Shown here: positions 40,385-47,091 of the stretch, one piece after another
Numbering within the stretch: position 1 is the first letter of the stretch
Layout: every line of letters begins with the position of its first letter
Assembly: GCA_017483665.1 (NCBI GenBank)
Contig: JAFUVM010000053.1
Coordinates: 1 to 47,091 of the forward strand
DNA length: 47,091 bases
Origin: Bacteroidaceae bacterium
GTDB taxonomy: Bacteria; Bacteroidota; Bacteroidia; Bacteroidales; Bacteroidaceae
Direction: 5' to 3'
Made by a program: the position numbers and the translations under genes
The notes under the pieces: generated by a model
What the model was told of the DNA's origin: nothing
Seen by the model: only the letters and a program-made list of their open reading frames with translations
The model's database searches: none

Positions 40385-41740
40385 TTATCGCCGCTTGTCG
40401 ATGGTCAGCGTCTCTTGGACAGCGCCCGTATACATATTATGTATAGTGACGACGAGCTTGCCGTCCTTCACTTCGCCTTCTATCACCGTCGGGAACTTTC
40501 CCTTGCTCTCGCCCGACATGTCCGGGCCGCCGCCCACAATCTGTGTCCATCGGTGTGTATCGTCGGGTTTGTCGAGACGATAGCGATGCTGATGCGCCGT
40601 GATGAGAAGCTGACAGCCAGCCTTCTCGAGCAGCGGTCCCCAAAGCTTGCTGCATGTGCGCTGCCATGCGGCAAAGTTGCTCGAGTAGTCGGGATGCGTG
40701 TCGGCAGGATAAAGGTCGCCGGGATTTGCCTTCGGGCGCGGGTCGAAGAGAGGTATGTGGCATACGGCCACAAGGAACGGAGCTTTCTTCACTTCGGGTT
40801 GTTGGAGCACATCGCGAAGCCAAGCCTGCTGCGCCACACGATAGGGTTCGCTGACGAAAAGGTTGCAGAACTTCGGATTGGTGTCCAGCTTGTCCTCGCC
40901 CGTATCGAGGCCAACGAGGGCGACGTCGCCCATCCGGACAGCAAAGTTCCGTCCCAAGTCCCAGTCGCGAGGCTGGCGCTCCTCGGGCTGACGGTACATC
41001 CAGATGCGTTCCAAGTGACGGTTTGCCAAACCACGGTTGTCGTGGTTGCCAGGGCAGAAAAGGTAAGGGATGTTTGCTGCATAGTCCTTTCGCTCTATCT
41101 CCGGCTTGAAGAAGATGCGTTTCTGTGCAGCAACAGTCTCCTCTGTGTTGCACGCATCACCGTTCCATATCACGCAAGAGGGCTGCAGCTCCAGCACCTT
41201 GTTGATGGCCGGATTGATAGCCTCCCAGTTGGCGTGCGTGTCGTTGATGACGCAGAAGTGTGCCGTTGCCTCCTTGCCGGCAGTGCGGAAGGAATAGACC
41301 TGTGCCTTTTCCTCGTTGCCCGTGATGCGGATGTGATAGCCGTCCTTGTACTCGATGCGGTCGGCTCCTATCTTATAATAATATAATGTAGCAGGCTTGA
41401 GCCCGGTGAGCCGCACCTGGACAACCTCATCGTCCATTGCCGTCATCCGATAGCCGCCGCTCCACACCTTCTTGCCGTCGCTCAAGTCGGGTTTCTCGCC
41501 ATAGATGACATAGCCGTTTGCCCAGTCGGTCACGCTGAAGGCAATGCCCATGCTCGTCTCGGCAAAGTTCTGCAGGACAGGTTCACTGTCGATGAGAGCA
41601 CGACCTTCGTCTCCTCCCCGGCCTCCCTCTAACTCCCCCCTGTAGGGGGAGGAACATAGTGTTGACGCAACTGCGTTACTGCCGATGCCACTCGTTGCCG
41701 CCACGATGGCAGCGTTTCGTATAAATTCACGTCTTTTCAT
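40385..41740 (-). CDS. calcineurin-like metallophosphoesterase, exported
   Basis: A 451-residue phosphohydrolase. The N-terminus MKRREFIRNAAIVAATSGIG resembles a Tat or Sec signal (RRE-F). Residues about 60-160 form a purple-acid-phosphatase-like Fn3 domain (VRLTGLKPATLYYYKIG). The metal-binding motifs follow in order: NDTHAN, WNGDAC, PGNHDNRG, CHIPLF and ITAHQHRYR. The order and spacing fit the Metallophos family with a dinuclear metal site. Between the signal and the Fn3 domain, residues about 29-46 (CSSPYRGELEGGRGG) are encoded by a G/C-run palindrome and look like an insertion. Transcribed from a TATCTTTG motif; divergent from the hexuronate operon. Substrate unknown. Confidence 0.85.
   Translation of the reverse strand: MKRREFIRNAAIVAATSGIGSNAVASTLCSSPYRGELEGGRGGDEGRALIDSEPVLQNFAETSMGIAFSVTDWANGYVIYGEKPDLSDGKKVWSGGYRMTAMDDEVVQVRLTGLKPATLYYYKIGADRIEYKDGYHIRITGNEEKAQVYSFRTAGKEATAHFCVINDTHANWEAINPAINKVLELQPSCVIWNGDACNTEETVAAQKRIFFKPEIERKDYAANIPYLFCPGNHDNRGLANRHLERIWMYRQPEERQPRDWDLGRNFAVRMGDVALVGLDTGEDKLDTNPKFCNLFVSEPYRVAQQAWLRDVLQQPEVKKAPFLVAVCHIPLFDPRPKANPGDLYPADTHPDYSSNFAAWQRTCSKLWGPLLEKAGCQLLITAHQHRYRLDKPDDTHRWTQIVGGGPDMSGESKGKFPTVIEGEVKDGKLVVTIHNMYTGAVQETLTIDKRR
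41604..41653. repeat. in-frame G/C-run palindrome inside the phosphoesterase gene
   Basis: CTCCCCCCTGTAGGGGGAG (41633-41651), with an adjacent CTCCTCCCCGGCCTCCCTCT arm, lies inside the coding frame just after the signal sequence. Confidence 0.75.
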
Positions 41741-41764
41741 GGTCTTTGTTTTTGTTTGCTCCTA

Positions 41765-41772
41765 CAAAGATA
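41765..41772 (-). promoter_or_regulatory. -7 motif of the metallophosphoesterase gene
   Basis: TATCTTTG on the minus strand, 24 nt before the ATG (complement of 41738-41740). No clear -33 element. Confidence 0.6.
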
Positions 41773-41886
41773 CTACTTTTTGCACACTTTTTCCCTTTTC
41801 GCACCCTTTTATTGAACGAAACAGACGCTTTTATGCCCGCTTGGAGCAAAAATAATACTACGCAACATATCTTTTGTGCAAAGATT

Positions 41887-41917
41887 TTGCAGGTTAAGAT
41901 AATTCTTGCTAACTTTG
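41887..41917 (+). promoter_or_regulatory. promoter of the hexuronate operon
   Basis: TTG at 41887-41889, a 20-nt spacer and TAACTTTG at 41910-41917, 19 nt before the transporter ATG. No regulator gene or operator was recognised. Confidence 0.82.
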
Positions 41918-41936
41918 CACCAAACAATTACGAATT

Positions 41937-43406
41937 ATGAACCAAGAAACGAAGAAGACAAATTACCGATGGGTAATCTGTGGCATGCTCTTCCTTGCCA
42001 CCACCATCAATTACATGGACCGTCAGGTGCTTTCCCTCACATGGAAGGACTTCATTGCGCCTGAGTTTCACTGGACGGATGCCGACTACGGTCGCATAGC
42101 CGCCATCTTTTCCATCGTTTATGCCATTGGCAACCTCTTCAGCGGTCGATTCATCGACTGGATAGGCACGAAGAAAGGTTATCTGTGGGCCATCGGCATC
42201 TGGTCGCTGGGTGCCTGTATGCATGCCTTCTGCGGAGTGGCAACGTCAGCATGGCTCGGACTGGAGGGCAAGGAAGACCTCATCAATGCCGTCGGCACAA
42301 GCACGGCAGTCATCGCTTCGGTCAGTGCCTGGTTCTTTATCGTTTGCCGCATCGTGCTCGGTTTGGGCGAAAGCGGCAACTTCCCCTGCGCCATCAAGGT
42401 GACGGCAGAGTACTTCCCCAAGAAAGACCGCGCCTTCCCCACCAGCATCTTCAACAGCGGCAGCACCATCGGAGCACTCATTGCGCCCATCTGCATACCG
42501 CTCATCGCAAAGTTCTACGGCTGGGAGATGGCCTTCATCATCATCGGTGCGCTGGGCTTCGTCTGGCTCGGGCTCTGGGTGTTCGTCTATAAGAGACCCG
42601 AGGAGAACAAGCACGTGAATGCAGCAGAGCTGGCTTACATACATCAGGACAGCCCCCTCCCCCGAGGAGGAGGGGAGGAAGGAAGCCGCACACTCAGCGA
42701 AGAGAGCCTCCCTCCTCGGGGGGAGGTTGGAGGGGGGCTTCCTTTCCTCAAGTTCTTCACTTTCCCGCAGACGTGGGGCATCTTCTTTGCAAAACTCTTC
42801 ACCGACGGCGTTTGGTGGTTCTTCCTGTTCTGGACACCGGCCTACATCAGCGACGTCTACGGACTGAAGACTGACAATCCGACAGCCATGCTGCTCATCT
42901 TTGTGCTCTACGCCATCACGATGCTCTCCATCTACGGCGGCAAGCTGCCCACGATTATCGTCAACCGTACAGGTCAGCATCCCTACGATGCGCGCCTCAA
43001 GGCCATGTTCATCTTCACGCTGTTCCCGTTGCTGACAATCTTTGCTCAGCCTCTGGGAGTTCACAGCTATTGGTTCCCCATCATCCTGATTGGCATAGCA
43101 GGTGCTGCTCATCAGAGTTGGTCGGCCAACCTCTTCTCCGTTGGCAGCGACCTCTTCCCAAAGAATGCCGTCGGCACGATGACCGGCATCAACGGCATGG
43201 CCGGCGGCATCGGGTCGTTCCTCATCAACTGGATTAGCGGCTACCTCTTCGACTATGCCGACCGGACGCAGATGCACTTCCTCGGCTTCGAAGGCAAACC
43301 GGCCGGCTACTTCATCATCTTCTGCTACTGTGCCGTGGCCTATCTGCTCGGATGGCTGGTGCTCAAGGCTTTTGTGCCCAAATACAAAGCCGTTGCCAAT
43401 GAATAA
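41937..43406 (+). CDS. exuT: MFS hexuronate transporter (ExuT-like)
   Basis: A 489-residue inner-membrane symporter with about 12 hydrophobic segments, of the anion:cation symporter (ACS) family of MFS. It is expected to import galacturonate or glucuronate. Visible features are NYMDRQVLSLTWKDFIAPEF, WIGTKKGYLWAIGIWSLGAC, GLGESGNFPCAIKVTAEYFP (family signature) and FFAKLFTDGVWWFFLFWTPA. The gene opens an operon with fructuronate reductase, mannonate dehydratase and uronate isomerase, which fixes the substrate class. The central cytoplasmic loop between helices 6 and 7 contains an extra Pro/Gly/Arg-rich stretch (about residues 239-268) encoded by a palindromic repeat in frame. The stop is 16 nt before the next start. 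Confidence 0.9.
   Translation: MNQETKKTNYRWVICGMLFLATTINYMDRQVLSLTWKDFIAPEFHWTDADYGRIAAIFSIVYAIGNLFSGRFIDWIGTKKGYLWAIGIWSLGACMHAFCGVATSAWLGLEGKEDLINAVGTSTAVIASVSAWFFIVCRIVLGLGESGNFPCAIKVTAEYFPKKDRAFPTSIFNSGSTIGALIAPICIPLIAKFYGWEMAFIIIGALGFVWLGLWVFVYKRPEENKHVNAAELAYIHQDSPLPRGGGEEGSRTLSEESLPPRGEVGGGLPFLKFFTFPQTWGIFFAKLFTDGVWWFFLFWTPAYISDVYGLKTDNPTAMLLIFVLYAITMLSIYGGKLPTIIVNRTGQHPYDARLKAMFIFTLFPLLTIFAQPLGVHSYWFPIILIGIAGAAHQSWSANLFSVGSDLFPKNAVGTMTGINGMAGGIGSFLINWISGYLFDYADRTQMHFLGFEGKPAGYFIIFCYCAVAYLLGWLVLKAFVPKYKAVANE
42651..42741. repeat. in-frame palindromic element inside exuT
   Basis: Left arm AGCCCCCTCCCCCGAGGAGG (from 42651) and right arm CCTCCTCGGGGGGAGGTTGG (to about 42741) are imperfect reverse complements around a core of about 30 nt. 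The element is read through as Ser-Pro-Leu-Pro-Arg-Gly-Gly type sequence in the transporter's central loop. Confidence 0.8.
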
Positions 43407-43422
43407 AAAAAATAGAATCACA

Positions 43423-44232
43423 ATGAAAGACTTATTTGACATCAAAGGGAAAGTTGTCGTGCTGACAGGTGGGTGCGGCATCCTGGGCAGGAACATTGCC
43501 CATTATCTGGTTGAGCAGGGGGCGAAGGTTGTCGTGCTCGACCGCGTGGAAGACCAAGGCAAGGAGCTGGAAGCCGAGCTGAACAAGAAGGGCGAGGCGC
43601 TCTTCCTCGTCACGGATGTGCTGAAGAAGGAGGTCTTGGAACAGAACCGCGACGAAATCGTCCGTCGCTTCGGCACCATCGACGTGCTGCTGAATGCCGC
43701 CGGAGGCAACATGGCAGGAGCCACCATCGCTCCCGACAAGACCTTCCTCGACCTCGACCTCGACGCTTTCCGCAAGGTCGTAGAGCTCAACCTCTTCGGC
43801 ACCGTCCTGCCGACACAGGTGTTCGTGCCCGTCATGGCAAAGAACGAGAAGGGCGCCATCGTGAACTTCTGCAGCGAAAGTGCGTTGCGTCCCTTGACTC
43901 GCGTCGTGGGATATGGAGCGGCGAAAGCAGCCATCGGCAACTACACAAAGTACATGGCCACCGAACTCGCCACGAAGTTCAGCCCCGGCCTGCGCGTGAA
44001 TGCCATCGTTCCGGGCTTCCTCCTGACCAACCAGAACCGTGCCCTCCTGACCAACGAGGACGGCTCGCTGACCGACAGAGCGAAAACCATCATCGCTCAC
44101 ACCCCGGCCGGCCGCTTCGCAGAGCCCGAGGAACTCTTCGGCACGATACACTATCTCATCAGCGACGCCAGCAGTTTCGTCACCGGAGTCCTCTCCGTAG
44201 TCGACGGCGGCTTTGACGCCTTCTCCATTTGA
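43423..44232 (+). CDS. SDR-family D-mannonate oxidoreductase (fructuronate reductase)
   Basis: A 269-residue NAD(P)-dependent short-chain dehydrogenase. The cofactor motif is VVLTGGCGILGRNIA, NAAGG follows strand 4, and the catalytic Ser (NFCSESA) and Tyr-Lys (VGYGAAKAAIGNY) are present. VNAIVPGFLLTNQNR and the GVLSVVDGGFDAFSI end are typical SDR. Position between a hexuronate transporter and mannonate dehydratase indicates reduction of fructuronate to mannonate. It would replace the unrelated long-chain UxuB of Escherichia coli, so uxuB is not used as a symbol. The start at 43423 begins the nucleotide-binding region 16 nt after exuT. Confidence 0.88.
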   Translation: MKDLFDIKGKVVVLTGGCGILGRNIAHYLVEQGAKVVVLDRVEDQGKELEAELNKKGEALFLVTDVLKKEVLEQNRDEIVRRFGTIDVLLNAAGGNMAGATIAPDKTFLDLDLDAFRKVVELNLFGTVLPTQVFVPVMAKNEKGAIVNFCSESALRPLTRVVGYGAAKAAIGNYTKYMATELATKFSPGLRVNAIVPGFLLTNQNRALLTNEDGSLTDRAKTIIAHTPAGRFAEPEELFGTIHYLISDASSFVTGVLSVVDGGFDAFSI

Positions 44233-44247
44233 AGCGAACCAAGGACA

Positions 44248-44346
44248 GTGGTTAGAGGTTAGAGGTTAGTGGTTAGAGAATACCTCTGGCTCCCGACCAT
44301 CTTCCCAAAGCATTCCTCTAACCACTAACCTCTAACCACTAACCAC
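44248..44346. repeat. palindromic element with GGTTAGA 7-nt arms (copy 1)
   Basis: Left arm 44248-44278 and right arm 44316-44346 are reverse complements at 30 of 31 positions and consist of GGTTAGA / GGTTAGT units. The 37-nt core (44279-44315) resembles the core of the element at 45531-45691. It fills the gap between the SDR and uxuA genes. Confidence 0.95.
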
Positions 44347-44364
44347 CAAGAAAACCAAAACAAT

Positions 44365-45552
44365 ATGATACTCTGCGAACAAAGTTTCCGTTGGTACGGC
44401 CCCGCCGACCCCGTGAGCCTGCAGGACATCCGCCAGGCCGGTGCCACTGGCATCGTCACCGCGTTGCATCACATCTCCAATGGCGAGGTGTGGACAAAAG
44501 AAGAAATCCTGAAGCGCAAGCAAGTCATCGAAGACGCCGGAATGCGTTGGGCAGCCGTGGAGAGCGTGCCTGTCCACGAGCACATCAAGACGCAGACGGG
44601 CGACTTCCAGCGCTACATCGACAACTACAAGCAGAGCCTGCTGAACCTGGGCGAATGCGGCGTGGACGTCGTAACCTACAACTTCATGCCCGTGCTCGAC
44701 TGGACGCGCACCAACCTCGCCTTCGAGATGCCCGACGGAAGCCGTGCCCTTCGCTTCGAGAGGGCAGCCTTCGTGGCCTTCGACCTGTTCATCCTGAAGC
44801 GTCCCGGCGCAGAGAAAGACTACAGTGATGCAGAGAAAGCGAAGGCCAAGGCACGCTACGAGCAGATGGACGACGCAGAGAAGCAACTCATCACCCGCAA
44901 CATGATTGCCGGACTTCCAGGCTCGGAGGAGAGCTTCACGCTGGAGCAGTTCCAGCAGGAGCTTGACCGCTACAAGGACATCACGCCGGAACGCCTCCGC
45001 GCGAACCTCATCTATTTCCTGCGCGAGGTGTGCCCCGCTGCCGAACGGGCCGGGGTTCGTCTGGTCATTCACCCCGACGACCCGCCCATGTCGATACTGG
45101 GTCTGCCGCGCATCCTCAGCACAGCCGAGGACTTCCAGGCACTCGTCGACGCCGTACCAAGCCCGGCCAACGGCCTCTGCCTGTGCACGGGTTCGTTCGG
45201 CGTAAGGGCCGACAACGACCTGCCTGCCATGATGCGTCGCTTCTGGGACCGCATCGACTTCGTTCATCTCCGCAGCACCCAACGCGACAGCGAAGGCAAC
45301 TTCCACGAGGCGAACCATCTGGAAGGCGACGTGCCGATGTACGAAGTGATGAAGGCCTTCCTGGAGATTCAGCAGAAACGGCACAAGAGCATCGTCATGC
45401 GACCTGACCACGGCCACCAGATGTGCGACGACCTCCACAAGAAGACCAACCCCGGCTACAGCTGCATCGGACGTCTCCGCGGCCTGGCCGAACTGCGGGG
45501 ACTGGAGATGGGCATCGCCTTGAGCATGGAGAGGTTAGGGGTTAGAGGTTAG
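44365..45552 (+). CDS. uxuA: mannonate dehydratase
   Basis: A 395-residue metal-dependent lyase (TIM barrel) converting D-mannonate to 2-keto-3-deoxygluconate. The N-terminus [19 protein letters not shown], then [15 protein letters not shown] and [11 protein letters not shown], and later [60 protein letters not shown] and MRPDHGHQM, are UxuA hallmarks and include the His, Cys and Asp metal ligands. Length is normal. The final residues (ERLGVRG) and the TAG stop are encoded by the GTTAGAGG repeat that begins at 45531, so the repeat has overwritten the native 3' end by a few codons. Confidence 0.95.
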   Translation: MILCEQSFRWYGPADPVSLQDIRQAGATGIVTALHHISNGEVWTKEEILKRKQVIEDAGMRWAAVESVPVHEHIKTQTGDFQRYIDNYKQSLLNLGECGVDVVTYNFMPVLDWTRTNLAFEMPDGSRALRFERAAFVAFDLFILKRPGAEKDYSDAEKAKAKARYEQMDDAEKQLITRNMIAGLPGSEESFTLEQFQQELDRYKDITPERLRANLIYFLREVCPAAERAGVRLVIHPDDPPMSILGLPRILSTAEDFQALVDAVPSPANGLCLCTGSFGVRADNDLPAMMRRFWDRIDFVHLRSTQRDSEGNFHEANHLEGDVPMYEVMKAFLEIQQKRHKSIVMRPDHGHQMCDDLHKKTNPGYSCIGRLRGLAELRGLEMGIALSMERLGVRG

Positions 45553-45691
45553 AGGTTAGGGGTTAGGGGTTAGAGGTTAGAGGATACCATTAGCTCCTGA
45601 CCACCTGCCCAAGCATTCCTCTAACCGCTAACCGCTAACCACTAACCGCTAACCACTAACCGCTAACCACTAACCGCTAACCGCTAACCAC
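45531..45691. repeat. palindromic element with GGTTAGA 7-nt arms (copy 2, expanded)
   Basis: The left array (45531-45583) has GGTTAGG / GGTTAGA units; the right array (45618-45691) has CTAACCG / CTAACCA units. The 34-nt core (45584-45617) shares the pattern ATACC...GCTCC.GACCA.CT.CCC.AAGCATT with the copy at 44248. The left array overlaps the uxuA 3' end. Confidence 0.95.
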
Positions 45692-45704
45692 ATAACAAGA
45701 ACTC

Positions 45705-47091
45705 ATGAAAGCATTCATGGACCAGAACTTCCTGTTGCAGTCGGCGACGGCACAGGACCTTTATCATAATCACGCGGCAAAGTTGCCCATCATCGACTAC
45801 CATTGTCACCTCAATCCGAAGGAGGTGGCGGAGGATCATCGCTTCCGGAACATCACGGAACTCTGGCTTGGGGGCGACCACTACAAGTGGCGTGCCCTCA
45901 GGAGCAACGGGGTGGAAGAGAAGTACATCACGGGCGATGCCTCTGACTGGGAGAAGTTCAAGAAGTGGGCCGAAACGATGCCCTACTGCATGCGAAACCC
46001 TCTTTACCACTGGACGCACCTCGAACTCCGCACAGCCTTCGGCATAACGAAGCTCCTGAACGCTTCGACGGCTCGCGAAATCTACGACGAATGCAACGAG
46101 AAGCTGCAGCTGCCCGAGTTCTCGGCGCGCGGTTTGATGCGCCGCTACAACGTCGAAGTCGCCTGCACGACCGACGACCCGGCGGACGATTTGCGCTACC
46201 ACAGAAGCCTCTCCCCCGCTCCCCCTTTGGGGGAGTGCCACAATGACGCCGCCTCTACGCTTAATAGCACTCCCCCAAAGGGGGAGCGGGGAGGGGGCCG
46301 ACTTCTGCCCACCTGGCGCCCCGACAAGGCGATGGGCATCGACAATCCCACGGCTTATCGGGCTTACATCGAGACGCTCGGAGCCTCTGCCCAGCAGGAA
46401 ATCCGCTCCTACACCGACCTGCTCGACGTCCTGCAAAAGCGTCATGACTTCTTCGCTTCTGTCGGTTGTCGCCTCTCCGACCATGGTGTCAACGAGTTTT
46501 ATGCCGACGACTTCACCGAGACGGAACTGAACGCCATCTTCCGCAAGGTGATGGACGGACAGACGCCTACTGCCGAGGAGGTCAGCAAGTTCCGTTCCGC
46601 CCTCATGCTCGAAGGGGGAAGGATGGACGCCCGGGCTGGCTGGGCGCAGCAGTTCCACTACGGCCCGATGCGCAACAACAACTCGCGAATGTTCAAAAAA
46701 CTCGGTCCGGATGCCGGCTACGACAGCATCGGCACCTGGAACACCAGCGAGAGCCTCTCCCGCTTCCTCGACAAGCTGGACAGCGAAGGCCTCCTCGCCA
46801 AGACCATCCTCTACCCCATCAACCCTTCGGACAACGAGATGATTGCCACAATGATAGGCAACTTCCAGGAAGGTCCCACGCCGGGCAAGATACAGATGGG
46901 CAGCGGATGGTGGTTCAACGACCAGCTCGACGGCATGGAGCGCCAGATGAACTGCCTCTCGCAACTCGGTCTGCTGAGCCGCTTCGTCGGCATGCTCACC
47001 GACAGCCGCTCCTTCCTCTCCAACCCCCGCCACGAGTACTTCCGCAGCTGCCTCAGCAACCTCATCGGCCGCGACGTGGAGGAAGGCAAGC
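45705..47091 (+). CDS. uxaC: uronate isomerase (3' end cut by window)
   Basis: At least 462 residues of the enzyme interconverting glucuronate/fructuronate or galacturonate/tagaturonate. MKAFMDQNFLLQSATAQDLY starts the protein. IIDYHCHLNPKEV has the metal-binding HxH of the amidohydrolase fold. LWLGGDHYKWRALRSNGVEE, CTTDDPADDLRYH, TWRPDKAMGI, HYGPMRNNN and SGWWFNDQLDGMERQMNCLS are family hallmarks. The expected total is about 470, plus an insertion of 30 codons (46208-46297) encoded by a palindromic repeat between DDLRYHRSL and LLPTWRPDK. Only a handful of C-terminal residues should be missing. Last gene seen of the exuT-SDR-uxuA-uxaC operon; the frame reaches the window edge without a stop. 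Confidence 0.93.
   Translation, partial: MKAFMDQNFLLQSATAQDLYHNHAAKLPIIDYHCHLNPKEVAEDHRFRNITELWLGGDHYKWRALRSNGVEEKYITGDASDWEKFKKWAETMPYCMRNPLYHWTHLELRTAFGITKLLNASTAREIYDECNEKLQLPEFSARGLMRRYNVEVACTTDDPADDLRYHRSLSPAPPLGECHNDAASTLNSTPPKGERGGGRLLPTWRPDKAMGIDNPTAYRAYIETLGASAQQEIRSYTDLLDVLQKRHDFFASVGCRLSDHGVNEFYADDFTETELNAIFRKVMDGQTPTAEEVSKFRSALMLEGGRMDARAGWAQQFHYGPMRNNNSRMFKKLGPDAGYDSIGTWNTSESLSRFLDKLDSEGLLAKTILYPINPSDNEMIATMIGNFQEGPTPGKIQMGSGWWFNDQLDGMERQMNCLSQLGLLSRFVGMLTDSRSFLSNPRHEYFRSCLSNLIGRDVEEGK
46208..46297. repeat. 90-nt palindromic element inserted in frame in uxaC
   Basis: Left arm 46208-46237 and right arm 46268-46297 (30 nt each, near-perfect reverse complements) enclose a 30-nt core. 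Each arm has its own hairpin (CTCCCCCTTTGGGGGAG and CTCCCCCAAAGGGGGAG). Total length is 90 nt = 30 codons, so the frame is kept. Confidence 0.92.

Noticed and set aside
43255..43422. Upstream extension of the SDR gene
   Set aside because: It overlaps exuT in another frame; the dinucleotide-binding motif and start context place the start at 43423.
44248..45691. Telomere-like or CRISPR-like interpretation of GGTTAGA arrays
   Set aside because: There are no spacers, the arrays form inverted pairs around a conserved core, and they sit inside an operon; a palindromic repeat element explains them better.

Overview
The window looks like a chromosomal segment of a GC-rich member of the Bacteroidales, most likely Prevotellaceae or a close relative. 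The evidence is the recurring promoter form TTG-N20-TAnnTTTG, a SusC/D-free but glycan- and protease-rich secretome whose proteins end in the short tail (V/Y)Y(D/N)(L/M)xG(R/Q)...(K/R/H)G(I/V)..., GH92 and large GH2 enzymes, a stand-alone MetH activation domain, and a CysDN-sulfotransferase unit. No species is assigned; no database search was possible.

Layout. 1-3271: 3' end of an O-acetylhomoserine sulfhydrylase (metY), then a promoter and a tight unit of DUF4369-like lipoprotein, PlsC-type acyltransferase and detached methionine synthase activation domain. 3272-3918: a gene-poor gap. 3919-8214: two secreted proteins, the second very large with a CGWC thioredoxin-like region. 8406-11909: cysD-cysN-sulfotransferase operon. 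12029-12307: HU-type protein with a strong terminator. 12423-16701: GH92 alpha-mannosidase, Tat-exported Fe-S aldo/keto reductase and FMN-binding protein. 16947-21419 (-): giant multidomain GH2 beta-galactosidase, flanked by inverted 22-bp repeat arrays. 21710-21783 (-): tRNA-Ala(GGC). 21913-27354: operon of two M6 metalloproteases and a BNR/sialidase-like protein. 27526-28174: PIN toxin-antitoxin pair. 28437-33472 (-): LolD-type ATPase preceded by one continuous frame joining a Kef-type antiporter to an exported subtilase. 33618-34628: asd. 35075-35472: antitoxin-like gene with a broken ParE-like toxin. 35526-40120: a 1439-residue secreted modular protein and a 51-residue peptide. 40213-40380: MITE-like element. 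40385-41740 (-): metallophosphoesterase. 41937-47091: hexuronate operon (ExuT-like transporter, SDR fructuronate reductase, UxuA, UxaC).

The most unusual signal is in the DNA rather than in any one gene. The window is full of short tandem repeats with 7-, 9- or 22-nt units, and of palindromic elements with 25-34-nt arms around 30-37-nt cores. The sequences differ but the architecture is the same. Several lie inside reading frames without breaking them: in plsC, the subtilase, the phosphoesterase, the transporter and uronate isomerase. Several supply or overlap the stop codon of the preceding gene: metY, the aldo/keto reductase, the subtilase and uxuA. Two copies around uxuA share a recognisable core, which suggests an element family rather than random slippage. 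This resembles in-frame palindromic invasion of genes and is the best candidate for an undescribed system here.

Functionally the segment combines outer-surface glycan and protein breakdown (GH92, GH2, M6 proteases, BNR protein, subtilase), uronic acid catabolism, and sulfate activation feeding a sulfotransferase. Eight exported proteins share the C-terminal tail, which points to a common export or anchoring route.
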